A stretch of DNA of 64,000 nucleotides from Beta vulgaris subsp. vulgaris. Lineage: Eukaryota > Streptophyta > Magnoliopsida > Caryophyllales > Amaranthaceae. The notes below the pieces were generated by a model. That model made no database searches. It worked only from the letters and a program-made list of their open reading frames with translations, and was not told where the DNA came from. Positions 45,991 through 56,722 of the stretch are shown here, piece by piece (positions within the stretch are counted from its first letter, which is position 1; each line of letters opens with the position of its first letter). The position numbers and the translations under genes were made by a program. The stretch spans positions 27,534,029 through 27,598,028 of the forward strand of contig NC_079210.1 in the NCBI RefSeq assembly GCF_026745355.1, in the 5' to 3' direction.

Positions 45991-46898
45991 ATACATTTGA
46001 GGAAGGAAAGGTTTCCTAGCAAAAGGAAGAACAAACTCATGCCTCGAGCTGATGGTCCATTTGAGGTAATTGGAGTCATTGGAGATAGTGCTTACAAGAT
46101 AGACCTGCCAGATGAATTTGGGAATGTGAGTGCTACTTTCAATGTGGGTGATCTACCTCCTTACTATGATGATGAGAATTTGAGGGAAAATTATTTTGTG
46201 GAGGGGAAGAATGATATGGATGCAAAGGCACTTGTTAGCCATGAGCCTATTGATTTGATCATGGACACCTTGGGGTTCGAAATGATGCATAAGAATCAAG
46301 TGTTCGCTTGTGTGGTAACTTGGGACTTGGAAAGTGGCGTGGCATGGAGTGAAGAAGAATCCTAGTTCTGTTAGGATTGCTTCTTGGACACAACATAGAA
46401 TCCTAGTTCTGTTAGGATTGCTATGTTATAGATAGATTTTATGTTTTACAAGATAAACATGTGGCTTGTACATGTTATCTTTAGGCGTGTGATTAATAAT
46501 ACTTAGAGTAGGATAAGTTTATGTTTTCCTAGTTAGATTAACATAGCTAGTTCTAGTTGGATTAGTATAGCTTATACCCTATATATAAGGGACGAAATTA
46601 TTCAATAAATACTTAGATTAGATTTTGTTTAAACACCTTCTTGATTGTTTTCTTGCTAGCTTAACAATTGAAACCGTTAATTATTCTTCAGGAATGTTGA
46701 ATACTTAGTGTTAAACATCTTAATTCAAAAGCGTTTTAAGAGTGTTTAGAGTCTTTATTCATGTTTCAGGAGTGATCTTGAGTAAATTCATATCCTTGTT
46801 CCACTTTTATGCTTGATTATTCGAAGTTCTTGAAGATCTTGATTCAAGATTCATATTCATACTTGATTATTAGACTTCTTGATTTAGTAATCATATCA
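45613..46898 (+). mobile_element. 5'-truncated Ty3/gypsy fragment: integrase end plus 3' LTR
   Basis: Integrase C-terminal sequence (QTDGQIEVTNRTL... to RADGPFEVIGVIGDSAYKID and LPDEFGNVSATFNVGDLPPY, about 46360) is followed by a short LTR of about 530 bp. The SAYKIDLPDE...VSATFNVGDL..YY block is typical of chromovirus-group polyproteins, but no chromodomain is visible. There is one in-frame stop (45988). The fragment is bracketed by the two copies of the bZIP upstream segment. Confidence 0.78.
46369..46898 (+). repeat. Probable 3' LTR of the truncated gypsy fragment
   Basis: It starts TGTTAGGATTGC and ends TAATCATATCA. A TATA box (CTATATATAAGGG) sits near 46580. A 25-bp direct repeat containing 'cctagttctgttaggattgc' straddles the start (46361-46380 and about 46402-46421), so the exact start is uncertain. 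Confidence 0.6.
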
Positions 46899-46917
46899 CA
46901 TTTCACATGCCACTCCC

Positions 46918-48462
46918 CAAAGCATGGATGGTGGACTAGAGACCACCTTCCTCTACGTGGTCCTACTGTAAAACGCATGATCTTAAATATGAAACGCAAT
47001 TTGAAGGAAGAGAAATAAATTATAAAAATAAAAAAAAAAACAGAAAAGGAAATAAATTTTTTTTAAAAAAACAAAATGATAAAAATTCCCCAAGAATTGC
47101 GCTAGATGGCGTGAAATTTATAAGAAAAGGAGAAAGAAAAATAAATAAAAAAAAGAAAATGGTTAATTTGCACTGATAACTACCCATGCAAGATTTGTGG
47201 AATGATCCTGTAAACTTTATTTTTTTTTTAAAACAAAAAAATAAACTGCCATTATTTATTAGCTTTCATTTTTGCAAACATTGATATATTCTATTTTAGT
47301 TTAACTTATTATTCACACTAAATTTACGAAGTACTGGATTAACTCATTCTGGAAAAGAAAATTACATATAATTTAAAGAACATACTTTTTAGGTAAAAAG
47401 AACATATAATTTAAATTGAAAGAACATACTTTTTACGTAAAAAGAACATGTAATTTTGAAGAAAAGGAAAATAAAAACAAAACAAAATGGTATATAATGG
47501 TTGATAACTCCCCAAGAATTGCGGATAACTCCCACAGATGATATCACAGTAAACTTTTTTTTTTAAAAAAAATAACTATTATTTATTAGTTTTTGTTTTG
47601 GGAAACATTGATATCTTTTATGTAAGTTTGAGATAGTATTGACACTAAAATTACGAAGTACTGGATTAAAAGAACGTATTACTAATGGAATTATAACATT
47701 ATAGTAACTTATAAAGATCATCCGATAATAATATAAAGAACATATTGCAAGTTCAATTAAAATATGTCATTGACTTGTTAAAAAGTAGTTGTTTGATAAA
47801 AGGTACATATGAAACATTGAAACCATTATAAAAAAAAAAAAAAGAACGTATGACTCATGGAATTATAACATTGTAGTAACTTATAAAGAACATATAATAA
47901 GAATATAAAGAACATATTGTCAGTTCTATTAGAATATGGTATTGACTTGGAAAAAAGCATTATATAGTTGTTTGATAAAAGGTACATATAAAACCAGTAT
48001 GAAAAAAAGAACGCATGACTCATGGAATTATAACATTATAGTAACTTATAAAGAACATATAATAAAAATATAAAGAACATATTGTCAGTTCTATTAGAAT
48101 ATGGTATTGACTTGGAAAAAAAAAATTGTATGATTGATTGATAAAAGGTACATATAAAACCAGTGATTTGTTTCAAAGGAAATTTTTGAAAGTTTAATCA
48201 AACTAATAAATAATAATGTTTATCAAAAGAAAAACTAATAGATAATACTATAGTAATTTAATTTTTAAAAAAACAAAATTCCAAGCGATGTTGGGGGAGT
48301 TCCTCAGCCGCAATTTGTGGGAGAAATCCAATAATTTCTGCCATTTTGTTTTTTTTAAAAAAAAAAATTATTTAAATTCATGGCGTTTTGTTTGATGTTG
48401 CGTGCGTTTCATTCCAAGACCACAAAGAACATGGTGGTCTCTAGTCCACCTACAAAATTGCG
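46918..48462. mobile_element. 1.5-kb inverted-repeat element inserted in the bZIP upstream region
   Basis: Near its ends it has GGTGGACTAGAGACCACC (46928-46945) and the reverse complement GGTGGTCTCTAGTCCACC (48433-48450). More scattered inverted similarity follows (gtggtc...aaacgc). The flanking bZIP-upstream sequence is continuous in the other copy (44901-44910), where no element is present, so the insertion is directly demonstrated. CTCCC is repeated at 46913-46917 and 48463-48467 as a possible short TSD. The interior is very AT-rich and non-coding, with tandem repeats. Superfamily is not determined. Confidence 0.82.
47670..48172. repeat. Three tandem units of about 167 bp inside the inverted-repeat element
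   Basis: Units begin near 47670, 47843 and 48010, each with 'catggaattataacatt' or a variant, then 'agtaacttataaaga', 'aaagaacatattg' and 'gataaaaggtacatat'. Units 2 and 3 are most alike. An older duplication, marked by 'tacgaagtactggattaa' at about 47328 and 47653, precedes them. Confidence 0.85.
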
Positions 48463-49168
48463 CTCCCAAGTCTCAATATTACATGTATTATGTATTGTGT
48501 TATCTTCTGTCAACAGACAAGGATCACAATTAACGTGATATTTGAACATCTTCAAGTTCGTTTTATTGACACTCTAGAATGTCAAGAGTAATATCCAAAG
48601 CTATTCACCGCCGCAGGTTTAGGGAGGCAAAATGGTAGCTATATTTGAGGGGAGGGATTGAGGATATGCTTTTTAGTTCTACAGACTTAGCGATGATTAT
48701 GCTCAATTATTCCTCCCCTAAAGAGACGGGCACGAGACCACGTGATATGAATTCAAGATTCTAATCTTCCAATTTACTTTTTTTACAAAACAATTAAACT
48801 ATTAGCGATTTTCTTGTTATACCATCAAACTTCATTTACAAATCCCCCCTCATTTTCCTCATAGTTGTATGATAGCTGTCTTTTGTGCTCCTTTCTCTCT
48901 CTAGGCATACTCACAAACTCATTGTGGGCAAATTCTTGATTTAGAGAGAAAGGAGAAAAACAATAAGATATTTTTCCAAAAAGTTATTAAGAAAAAAAAG
49001 TATTCTAAATTAATTAGTTTCCTCTTGAGGATTAGTAATGTTAGTATAGATATTGTTTGTTGGAGGGTGTTTGTGATCATTCTTTGTTGTTGTTTCCATT
49101 GGTGCAACTTTGTTGTATTTAAACGTTGGTAGAATAAGACTGTGTATTCGAGATTAAGGATACAAGAA
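48463..49168 (+). promoter_or_regulatory. Proximal promoter and 5' leader of the bZIP gene
   Basis: About 0.7 kb lies between the inverted-repeat element and the start codon. A 'ctttctctctctaggcatac' pyrimidine tract lies near 48890-48910, a feature common just upstream of or within plant 5' leaders. The same sequence exists at 44901-45606. No core element can be assigned firmly by eye. Confidence 0.6.
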
Positions 49169-52100
49169 ATGGCACAATTACCTCCAAAAGTGCCCAACAT
49201 TATACCCCAAAAACAACAACAACAATGGCAAGAATTCATGCACCCTCATAACTATCATCATGATCAGCAGCAGCAGGAGGAGGTGCAAAACCCACCATGG
49301 GTAGACGAGTTCATGGAATTCTCGGCAGCGAAACGAGGGGCTCACCGGAGGACAGTGAGCGACTCGTCAGTGGCATTCGTAGAGGTGGGGACGGCAGTTC
49401 CATTCATAGGCGGACAATTTCGTCCACCAGAGTTACCAAGGAGTAGTAAAAACAACAATGATGACGAGTTTGATAAGTTTGACGATGAGCAATTCATGTC
49501 CATGTTTAGCAATGAGTTAGGGAGGTCGTCTTCAAACCCTTCGTCGACGTCAGACCATAATAGTACGAATGATGACCAGAAGAGAGGTAGTAATACGGGG
49601 AGGCATGAGGGGGGTTTAGGGGGCAGGGAGAGAGTGGAGGACGGGGAGAAGACGGAGGAGGCGGAGAGTTCGTGTAAATTTGATGATAAGAATCAAGGAC
49701 AAGTGCAAGCAAAAGTTGATCAGCAAATTGGTGGTGATGTAACTGCTCTTGGTGGTAATAATAATGATAATACAGGTGGTGCTGATCAGCAACTGGTGGT
49801 TGATCCTAAGAGGGTTAAGAGGTATATCTAAGCTTATCTAAAATTTCCCAGTAGTTTTCAAAAACTTTTTATTACATTACGTGTTAATGTAACCCTTTTA
49901 TAACGTATGGAGGTTCTCTGGAATTGACTTATATAAAATAGGATTATTAAATCATTAGTAGTTAAAAAAAAGTGACAAGGTTAGTGGAGTGTATATTAGT
50001 TGTTTCATTAGTTTAACTTACCCATAGGACTGTCTCATGGAATTGATAAAAAATGTGAACATTGACATTTGATAGCTTTCAAGTTTCAAGTAGTATTTTG
50101 ATATTCAAATTCGAGTTCATACAAGTTGATCTAAAAGTCATTTATTTGACAATAATATCGCAATATTATTAGTTATCTGTAATGGGAAGCATATACGTAG
50201 ATTTGTGGCATAGCATAAGCAAAGTTAAAATAGAAGTATATTTATGGTCCAAAATCATCTTGAAGTACAAGAAAGACATTCTTATATAGTTTTTTTTTAT
50301 TCTCGTGATATTTTTGGAATTCATTAGCATTAGTTGTTTTATATATTGCTAATTCTTTTTTTATTAAAAAAAGAGGTAAGAATGTCATATTTTCTGATCA
50401 AATTACATTTTCTGACAATTTATTTTCGGATACAGTATCTTTGTTCTAAGAAAAATGAGGGCACACACGCATGGAGTCTTGCACTTGTTTTGTCCATTAA
50501 TCAATTATACCAATGTATCTATAAATCTTTGCATATACTATGGTGTTCTTAATAAAGTAAGGAGAAACCTTGACAAGTTTGGAGAAATAAAGGCGATCCC
50601 AACTTGTCAAGAGTAAGAATCGATCCCACGACTTTCTGAAACCGAGAGAGAAGCTCTAACCACTAGACTATCCCTCACTATTTGAAAAACAAAATCTATA
50701 CAAATATATTAAAAGGCGTGCATAATAATATAAACACGCCATGTGATACCTCTGTTACTCCACTAGAATTGCCCAATGTGTACATAAGTGATAAGCCATG
50801 TCAATTAACAAAAGTAAAATTAACTTGCAACAAGATTTGAACGCGTGAGCTCTTGTTGTTATACGTGACACGATTACCCTTTTAACCAACTTTTAATCAT
50901 ACTTTAAGTGTCCACGTTATTATATTTGTACCTTTTAAATGTTGAATTTTCCTTAATATATTTTAGTGGAAGTGGGAAAAAATGCATATCAAGTCGAAAA
51001 TATTAATACCAACCCAGGACAACACCCGAGTCCAAATACTAGTATCTCCTTTAAAACTTGAGCCCTTTTTCATGTCCCCAGTTTCTCGTTTCCAAATACT
51101 TTTTTTATAATGTCTTTCTTTGTTTTATAATCCTATTTCATTTAGGTCAATCTTTTTATTCCCAAAAATATGCCAAATTTATAATGCGTTTCTTTCTATG
51201 TTTACTAAGAGATAATGCCAAATTTACTATCCTAGTTAATTTGGCCTTTCTTTCTTTTATAATCCTTTCCAAATTTAGTAGGAGGCAATGCTGATACCTC
51301 ACTCTTATTGTGGGGAATTGATTTAAAGTAACAAATTTTCTTCAAACATGCTGCTTTTTCGAGCATGTGGGACATGTGCATGACCATGATTTCCAAATAA
51401 TCAGGAGATAGAAAAATGGTTGGTGGTTTGGTGCTTTATCGCCTTCCTAAGTGGCAGGGATATTGTTGTTGCGTAATAGTCTAAACTCTAATAGATTAAA
51501 GAGTGAAGGTTATGGCTTATGGTTATGTGTTAATTAGAACCCTAACAATAAAAGGTTTCATTAATTTTACACTATTACATTTTTAGAAAATAATATGATT
51601 TCCAAACACAGCAAAATTAGACATCTCAAAGTAAACATTCATACATATATCCTTTTGTGTGTTTACAAAGTCATTACGACTTCTTCGTAACCTCTTCTTG
51701 TTTGAGAAGGAAAACCCAAATGTTGTAGTTTTAGGCAATCAAACCATAACGAGACTGGTAGGTACAGACAGGTAGAGTAATATCTGATGATATGAACTTA
51801 CAATAACTTGTAAAATATTGAAGGTTATCCTAATGAAAATATAAGAACACCCAAATATTCTAAAAACAATTTGTGCTAATTTCTATACTATTCTAATGGG
51901 AATCCATGGAAAAACAAAAACAGAATATTGGCAAACAGACAATCAGCTCAAAGATCAAGAGTGAGGAAGCTACAATATATATCCGAGCTTGAACGCAGTG
52001 TTACTGCTTTACAAGTTAGTATTTTCCCCCATTCTCTCATTCTCATTCATCTACTGCAATTTCTATATTAGTAGTCGAAAATTACAAATCTGTACTAATT

Positions 52101-52559
52101 TTGGTCTTTCTTTCTTTTCAACTTTTTCAAAATTTGGCTTATTTTTGCTGCCATAATAGAGTGAGGTATCAGCATTGTCTCCAAGAGTTGCATTCTTAGA
52201 TCACCAACGCATGATTCTAAACGTGGACAACAGCACTCTCAAAGCCAAAATTGCAGCTCTTGCCCAAGATAAAATATTCAAAGATGGTAAGTTCAAGTGT
52301 TTTTTCTTTTAAGGAATTGACCACTAAAAGTTCCTAACTTTGCATTGTTACTGATATATATTTGCTCCAATAAATTGCAGCTCATCAAGAAGCAATGAAG
52401 CGAGAAATCGAGAGGTTGAGACAAGTATATTACCAACAGAACCTCAACAAGACGGAAAGCATCGTTCCACCACCTTCATCATCATCATTACCACCTACAA
52501 CTGCTCAGCCCCCACCACCCGACAACAGGGTTAACGATAATGAGCAACTTATAGGTTAA
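49169..52559 (+). CDS. bZIP61-like: bZIP transcription factor of the AtbZIP34/61 type (4 exons)
   Basis: Exons are 49169-49821, 51924-52014, 52160-52286 and 52381-52559, all with GT..AG introns, joining to 349 residues. The start MAQLPPKVPNIIP and the segment NPPWVDEFMEFSAAKRGAHR...DSSVAF, then FDDEQFMSMFSNE, match the N-terminal regions of Arabidopsis bZIP34 and bZIP61. The bZIP domain runs across exons 1-3: KRVKRILANRQSAQRSRVRK (basic region, N-x7-R present), then LERSVTALQ/SEVSALSPRV. The zipper keeps the proline (SALSPRV) that in AtbZIP34/61 hinders homodimers and favours heterodimers. Exon 4 gives AHQEAMKREIERLRQVY and a Pro/Ser-rich tail. In Arabidopsis these nuclear factors act in pollen wall and vascular contexts. 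The first intron (2.1 kb) holds SINE-like inserts; the promoter is part of a duplication. Confidence 0.93.
50540..50695 (-). mobile_element. tRNA-derived SINE-like insert in bZIP intron 1
   Basis: On the minus strand GATAGTCTAGTGGTTAGAG (about 50671-50653) is a good RNA polymerase III A box. GGGATCGATTC, about 30 nt further on, fits a B box. The sequence does not fold as a complete tRNA, and it continues into unrelated DNA ending near a T/A-rich stretch, as expected of a SINE. Confidence 0.5.
50700..50925 (-). mobile_element. Second tRNA-derived SINE-like insert in bZIP intron 1
   Basis: On the minus strand AGTTGGTTAAAAGGGTAAT (about 50895-50877) resembles an A box, and CACGCGTTCAAATCTTG (about 50845-50829) resembles a B box. 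Same orientation as its neighbour. No target-site duplication was resolved. Confidence 0.45.
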
Positions 52560-54190
52560 AAGAGAACGATTTCTTCTGGTATATTGTAATACTTCATGTC
52601 AGAAGCATTCTTTGTACAAAGTAATGTAAAGATTTTCCTCTGGTTTCTCCTTGTCACATAGATGATTCTATCACGTCCAAATGAAAGTTAGTTGAAGCAC
52701 CCACATCCCAGTAGTATTAACATCATCCCATCCAGAATACAAGGATATGTTTGAAAGAAGTAATGGTTCCAAAATAGGGTTAATGTCATCTCTAGCCAAA
52801 GCACAGACCCAAAAGCCAAATCTCAAACTGGTAAACAAATTCATAATATACAGGGGAAAAAACACCATTCAGATAGTATGTTCAAACAGAGTGCAAGTTT
52901 ACAAACCCGCACAGTAAACTAGCAAAACAACAGTCTGACGTGGGAGATAGCAATGTAAGGAAAACTTGACTATACCTTTCTGAATAATGTTAGTCTTACC
53001 CTAAATTTGCAGGATGCTTTGTAATTACACCTAAATGGCCAAGTAAGATACACAAAGCAACGAGCAGTCAAATCATATGTTTCCACATACCAGGAGAAGA
53101 GACAGTTATAGGCTTCGCCACAGCCAGCTGAAGAATTTGTAAGTGGCATCAGCAATATTGCCACTTAGTTTAAATGTCAAGATCACAACATAAACAACCA
53201 CAAACTATTTTAATGCTCTTCAATAGACTAAAGATAGGAAGTTAGAAATCAAATTCTCACAATAAAATAAAGCCAATTCAACATAATTGGGAAAGCTGGA
53301 AAGATACTGTCAGGTAGAGGCTGCAAAAGGATCAGGTAGCTTTACATTTGTTTAGCTTGCCAGGGCTTTAAACCAGGAGGAGCTGTAGATGCGTCCCTGA
53401 GACTTGAGAGCAAACAAGGTGACAGTGTTACTCAGATCAGATAAAGTGTCTACTCGGATTCAAGTGTCCGGGTGTCGGACTCCGCCATTCCGCAGAAAAA
53501 TGTCAAGATTTTGGTTTGGGATGAAGTATCCAAATGCCCGTTTCACGTCCGACACGCGACCCTGAAGTACATTAAGGTGTCGAAGCAACAGAGACGACAA
53601 ATACTATTTCCAAAGAATTCGAAATTGAAGTAATTAAAATTTGCTCAAGTAGTCAAACTAATACAAAACTTATCTGAAAGGATTAATTCAAAAATAAATT
53701 AGATGTTGTGATACTCCAAACTTAAGACATTAGAAATGAAATCCTTGAAACAGGAAGAGGAACTTAAAGAGTAGAGGACAGATGAAAATGTCCCAAAATT
53801 AGATTTCGTGATCAGAAGAATTAGCCTGAAGTTAGAAAGGTCAATGTAAATGGAGACAAGATATGCGATAGAAATAGTAATCATGAAACCACACAGATAT
53901 CAGAATGTATCTGCATAATGGTAGTTTGGGACTTTGGGGAGCCTGGGTAACACATTCCTAGCAACACTATTTCCAGCAATAATCAGCATTAGTAATTCAA
54001 TTAACATAGATGTCAATGAAGCAATATCCAAGAAGCCTGACATGCAAAAGTAGATGCAACTATTGGTCGATATGTTTTAGCAGCGACAGGGGAATAGGCA
54101 TTTAGATATTCTTAAACACTGGCATTACTCATATTAGAGAAGAAAAAACACTTCATTGAGAAAACATCACCTTTTTTACATCATGGAACA
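52560..54190. other. Intergenic region between convergent bZIP and 841-residue genes
   Basis: This holds the 3' ends of two convergent genes. The only coding-like signal is a possible minus-strand last exon at about 53348-53410. Near 53470-53570 is a GC-richer patch with the inverted pair GTGTCGGAC and GTCCGACAC, a motif common in plant repeats. Nothing else is assigned. Confidence 0.55.
53347..53410 (-). other. Possible terminal exon (SSLRDASTAPPGLKPWQAKQ)
   Basis: On the minus strand a pyrimidine tract 'ccttgtttgctctcaagtct' and CAG acceptor precede a short frame. It reads RDASTAPPGLKPWQAKQM then TAA. It looks like a conserved C-terminus and might be an alternative last exon of the 841-residue gene upstream on this strand, or of a small unrecognised gene. 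No upstream partner exon could be demonstrated. Confidence 0.25.
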
Positions 54191-54196
54191 AAGTTA

Positions 54197-56722
54197 TCAT
54201 CCCTCCACAGGAGATTGTGGTTCACTCTGAACATTTGCTGTCGTCGTATGCTTGATAAGATGATCTTTGAATAGTCCCATTTCCTTTACAGCAGCCACAA
54301 GCCTGCTATGATGAGACTGAACCTTTGCCAAGACCTCGCCGTCCCATTTTGCTTCACAATCATTCAGAGTTTTCCTAAATGCTTCCTCGATAAAATTGCG
54401 CATCATCTTGTTTTCTTCCTCTTGCTTCAACCGCTCTCTCTCCAATTCCATAACGCTTTTCACAACACCACCAAGACCAGCATCTCTATATATTGGTTCA
54501 TCGGGTACTTGACAGCGCTTTCGATAATCAGCAAATGTCCTCTGGCTTTGTTTTAAAGCCTTTCTGTAACCATCTATTACACTGCTCATCAGATAAAGCT
54601 CCCTATCAAGACGATCGATTTCAACTTGTTTACTCTGTAGATCATGAAGCTTGTATGTCAGCTGCTCAATCTCATTATCCTTTACTGCCAACTGCTGCTG
54701 GAATATGTGTTGACTCATACGTGCTTGTTGATAAGTATCATCCATGGCAGCCATATGGCAAATCTTCGCTTTCTCATTCCAGTGTTGTATTTGCTCTATG
54801 CAGATATCAAATTGAGAAGATTTATTATCCCAACTGCCATCAACTCGCATCCTCTTATGATTATCATTCAGTCCATGATGAGAAATGTCCTGCTCATGGT
54901 CGATTTCTCTTTTTACAGTATGATTAAACATGGAAGGTCCACCCAATATCATATTGTTCTCAGGTCTGGATGACATGAGCTCCAAAGAAGACTGGCCCCC
55001 GAATTCATTAGATGAATAAGGCAGCTGCCCTGTTTCAAAAGCTTGCATGAGATTTGCAGAAGCCATACCATCTAAGGGACCTTTTGGCAGGATTTTAAAC
55101 CCTTCTACGTGTCCGCTATCTTCAATGTTTTCAATATCTTCATGTTCAACATCATCACCAATACCCTCAAGTCTTCTGTCCTCAGAAACCGTCACCTCAG
55201 CCATACTACAACGCTGAATAAAGTGCTGCCCTCCAACTTTACCATCCAAAAGCCACTGCTCCTGGCCTTGTTCCTCCACCTTGTAATCCCTAAAATCCAT
55301 CATTTGCAAATCCTTATTCTCCTCCATGGGACTTTCAGCATTATAACCATGTTCAGCACTCTCAGTATTTTCCACATTGTCAACCTCATCAATACTCACA
55401 GAATTCTGAATATCATCCACTCCTTCCTCTTTATCAACATCCTCAACCTCCTTCAATTCATCCACATGACAATCACTATCCTTTTCCACTTTATCAGCGT
55501 CGCCAGCATTTTCAACCTGAGCATAACACTCTTGGCCAAGCCTCAGTTCAACATTTTGCTCCTCTACCTTCTGTCTAGCATTACCCGATTCCTCAAAATC
55601 CATCATTTTCACATCACTGTCATCTTCATCATCTTCCACAGCAACAGCCTCCTTCGACATCTCCACTTCCACAATCGACTTCTCCAAATCCACGTTTGGA
55701 ATTTCCCTAAACAGCTCCTCCTTCTGCACCTTGATCAACTGCTGCAAATGCGAGGCGTAATAACAGTCCTTCAAGCTAGCTCGTTGCGCCAACTCCTTCT
55801 CCACCATAAACCAAACCAGCCCAGCCCAATCAACCTTCGGAGGATTCCCCTCTCGTATCAATTTCATCCAGTTCACAATCTCAGTCGGCGTACACCAAAT
55901 ATCCTCATGCAACAACATCCAATTCGACACAAACTCCTCAAGGAAACACAAAAAATCAGCAGGAAAACTCTCGACATCGCATTCAATTTTTTTTGGCAAG
56001 GGTAACTTCAATGCCCTCGCCAAATCAGCCCGACTAACACTAATTTTAACATCATCGACACTACTACGTCGAACTTTCGGCATGTAATTCACAATGAGCT
56101 TTCCAATCAAATCAACCCTAATATTCCTATCAAATTCAACATTAGCAAAATCCCACAAACCCAACTTCTTCAACAAATCTTCGTACCGCGAAAAATCGAG
56201 GACTTTCCCAGGAACAAAAGCAATAGGATTAAAACCTTGAGACAATTGCTGCATTTTTCTCTCAAAAGCAACCTTACTAACATGACTTTTTCCAACCTTC
56301 TTACGCTTTGATGTACGACGCACCGAAGAAGAAGGAGGGTTGTTGTTACCCTTAATTTCGTGCGCAATAGTATTATGAGAGAGAGGAGAGAAAGAGACGG
56401 TCATACCTTCTGATTCAGGATTTTCGGTTTCCGGATATGGGTTGTCCTGTTGTTCGTGATCTTCAACTATAATTTGGGGTTTTTCATGTTCGGCTTGAAT
56501 TTGTTGATCAATTGGGTTTTCGGGAGGTGGGTTTAGAGTTTCTGTGGTTGAAGGTGCAGGATTTTGAGGTGGGTCTTCAGAAATGGAGGTACAGTTAGGA
56601 TTAGGGTTAGGGTTTTGAGTGTCGGATTCTTGCGATTGTTTGAGTTGTTGTGGAGGTGTTGATGGTTGTGGTTGTGTTTGTGGCTGTGTTTGTGGTGGTG
56701 TTGATGGTGGCGATTCGGACAT
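54197..56722 (-). CDS. Unknown 841-residue nuclear-type coiled-coil protein
   Basis: This single-exon frame of 841 residues is uninterrupted, and its start is the first ATG. Residues 1-105 are Pro/Gln/Asn-rich and disordered. A basic cluster RRTSKRKKVGKSHVSK (135-150) is a likely nuclear localisation signal. Residues 160-340 form a globular, Trp-containing region (FVPGKVLDFSRYEDLLKKLG, IVNYMPKVRRSS, SRADLARALKLPLPKK, EFVSNWMLLHEDIWCTPTEI, VDWAGLVWFMVEKEL). Residues 350-560 are strongly acidic with repeated DV/EDVDK motifs. The C-terminal part, about 640-810, is predicted coiled coil (QLAVKDNEIEQLTYKLHDLQ, LERERLKQEEENKMMRNFIE). I recognise it only as the kind of conserved plant protein of unknown function seen in many genomes. 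Intact coding over 2.5 kb in a transposon-rich window argues for selection. Confidence 0.85.
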   Translation of the reverse strand: MSESPPSTPPQTQPQTQPQPSTPPQQLKQSQESDTQNPNPNPNCTSISEDPPQNPAPSTTETLNPPPENPIDQQIQAEHEKPQIIVEDHEQQDNPYPETENPESEGMTVSFSPLSHNTIAHEIKGNNNPPSSSVRRTSKRKKVGKSHVSKVAFERKMQQLSQGFNPIAFVPGKVLDFSRYEDLLKKLGLWDFANVEFDRNIRVDLIGKLIVNYMPKVRRSSVDDVKISVSRADLARALKLPLPKKIECDVESFPADFLCFLEEFVSNWMLLHEDIWCTPTEIVNWMKLIREGNPPKVDWAGLVWFMVEKELAQRASLKDCYYASHLQQLIKVQKEELFREIPNVDLEKSIVEVEMSKEAVAVEDDEDDSDVKMMDFEESGNARQKVEEQNVELRLGQECYAQVENAGDADKVEKDSDCHVDELKEVEDVDKEEGVDDIQNSVSIDEVDNVENTESAEHGYNAESPMEENKDLQMMDFRDYKVEEQGQEQWLLDGKVGGQHFIQRCSMAEVTVSEDRRLEGIGDDVEHEDIENIEDSGHVEGFKILPKGPLDGMASANLMQAFETGQLPYSSNEFGGQSSLELMSSRPENNMILGGPSMFNHTVKREIDHEQDISHHGLNDNHKRMRVDGSWDNKSSQFDICIEQIQHWNEKAKICHMAAMDDTYQQARMSQHIFQQQLAVKDNEIEQLTYKLHDLQSKQVEIDRLDRELYLMSSVIDGYRKALKQSQRTFADYRKRCQVPDEPIYRDAGLGGVVKSVMELERERLKQEEENKMMRNFIEEAFRKTLNDCEAKWDGEVLAKVQSHHSRLVAAVKEMGLFKDHLIKHTTTANVQSEPQSPVEG

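Noticed and set aside
45997..46365. Separate gene starting at 45997
   Set aside because: It is simply the continuation of the integrase C-terminal region after the TGA at 45988. It has no promoter or start context of its own.
50600..50680. Minus-strand tRNA gene
   Set aside because: Pol III boxes are present but there is no cloverleaf with paired acceptor stem. It is better explained as a SINE head.
55109..56005. 298-codon plus-strand frame opposite the 841-residue gene
   Set aside because: It is the complement of the well-supported minus-strand gene. The composition (Leu/Ile/His-rich) is typical of a shadow frame.
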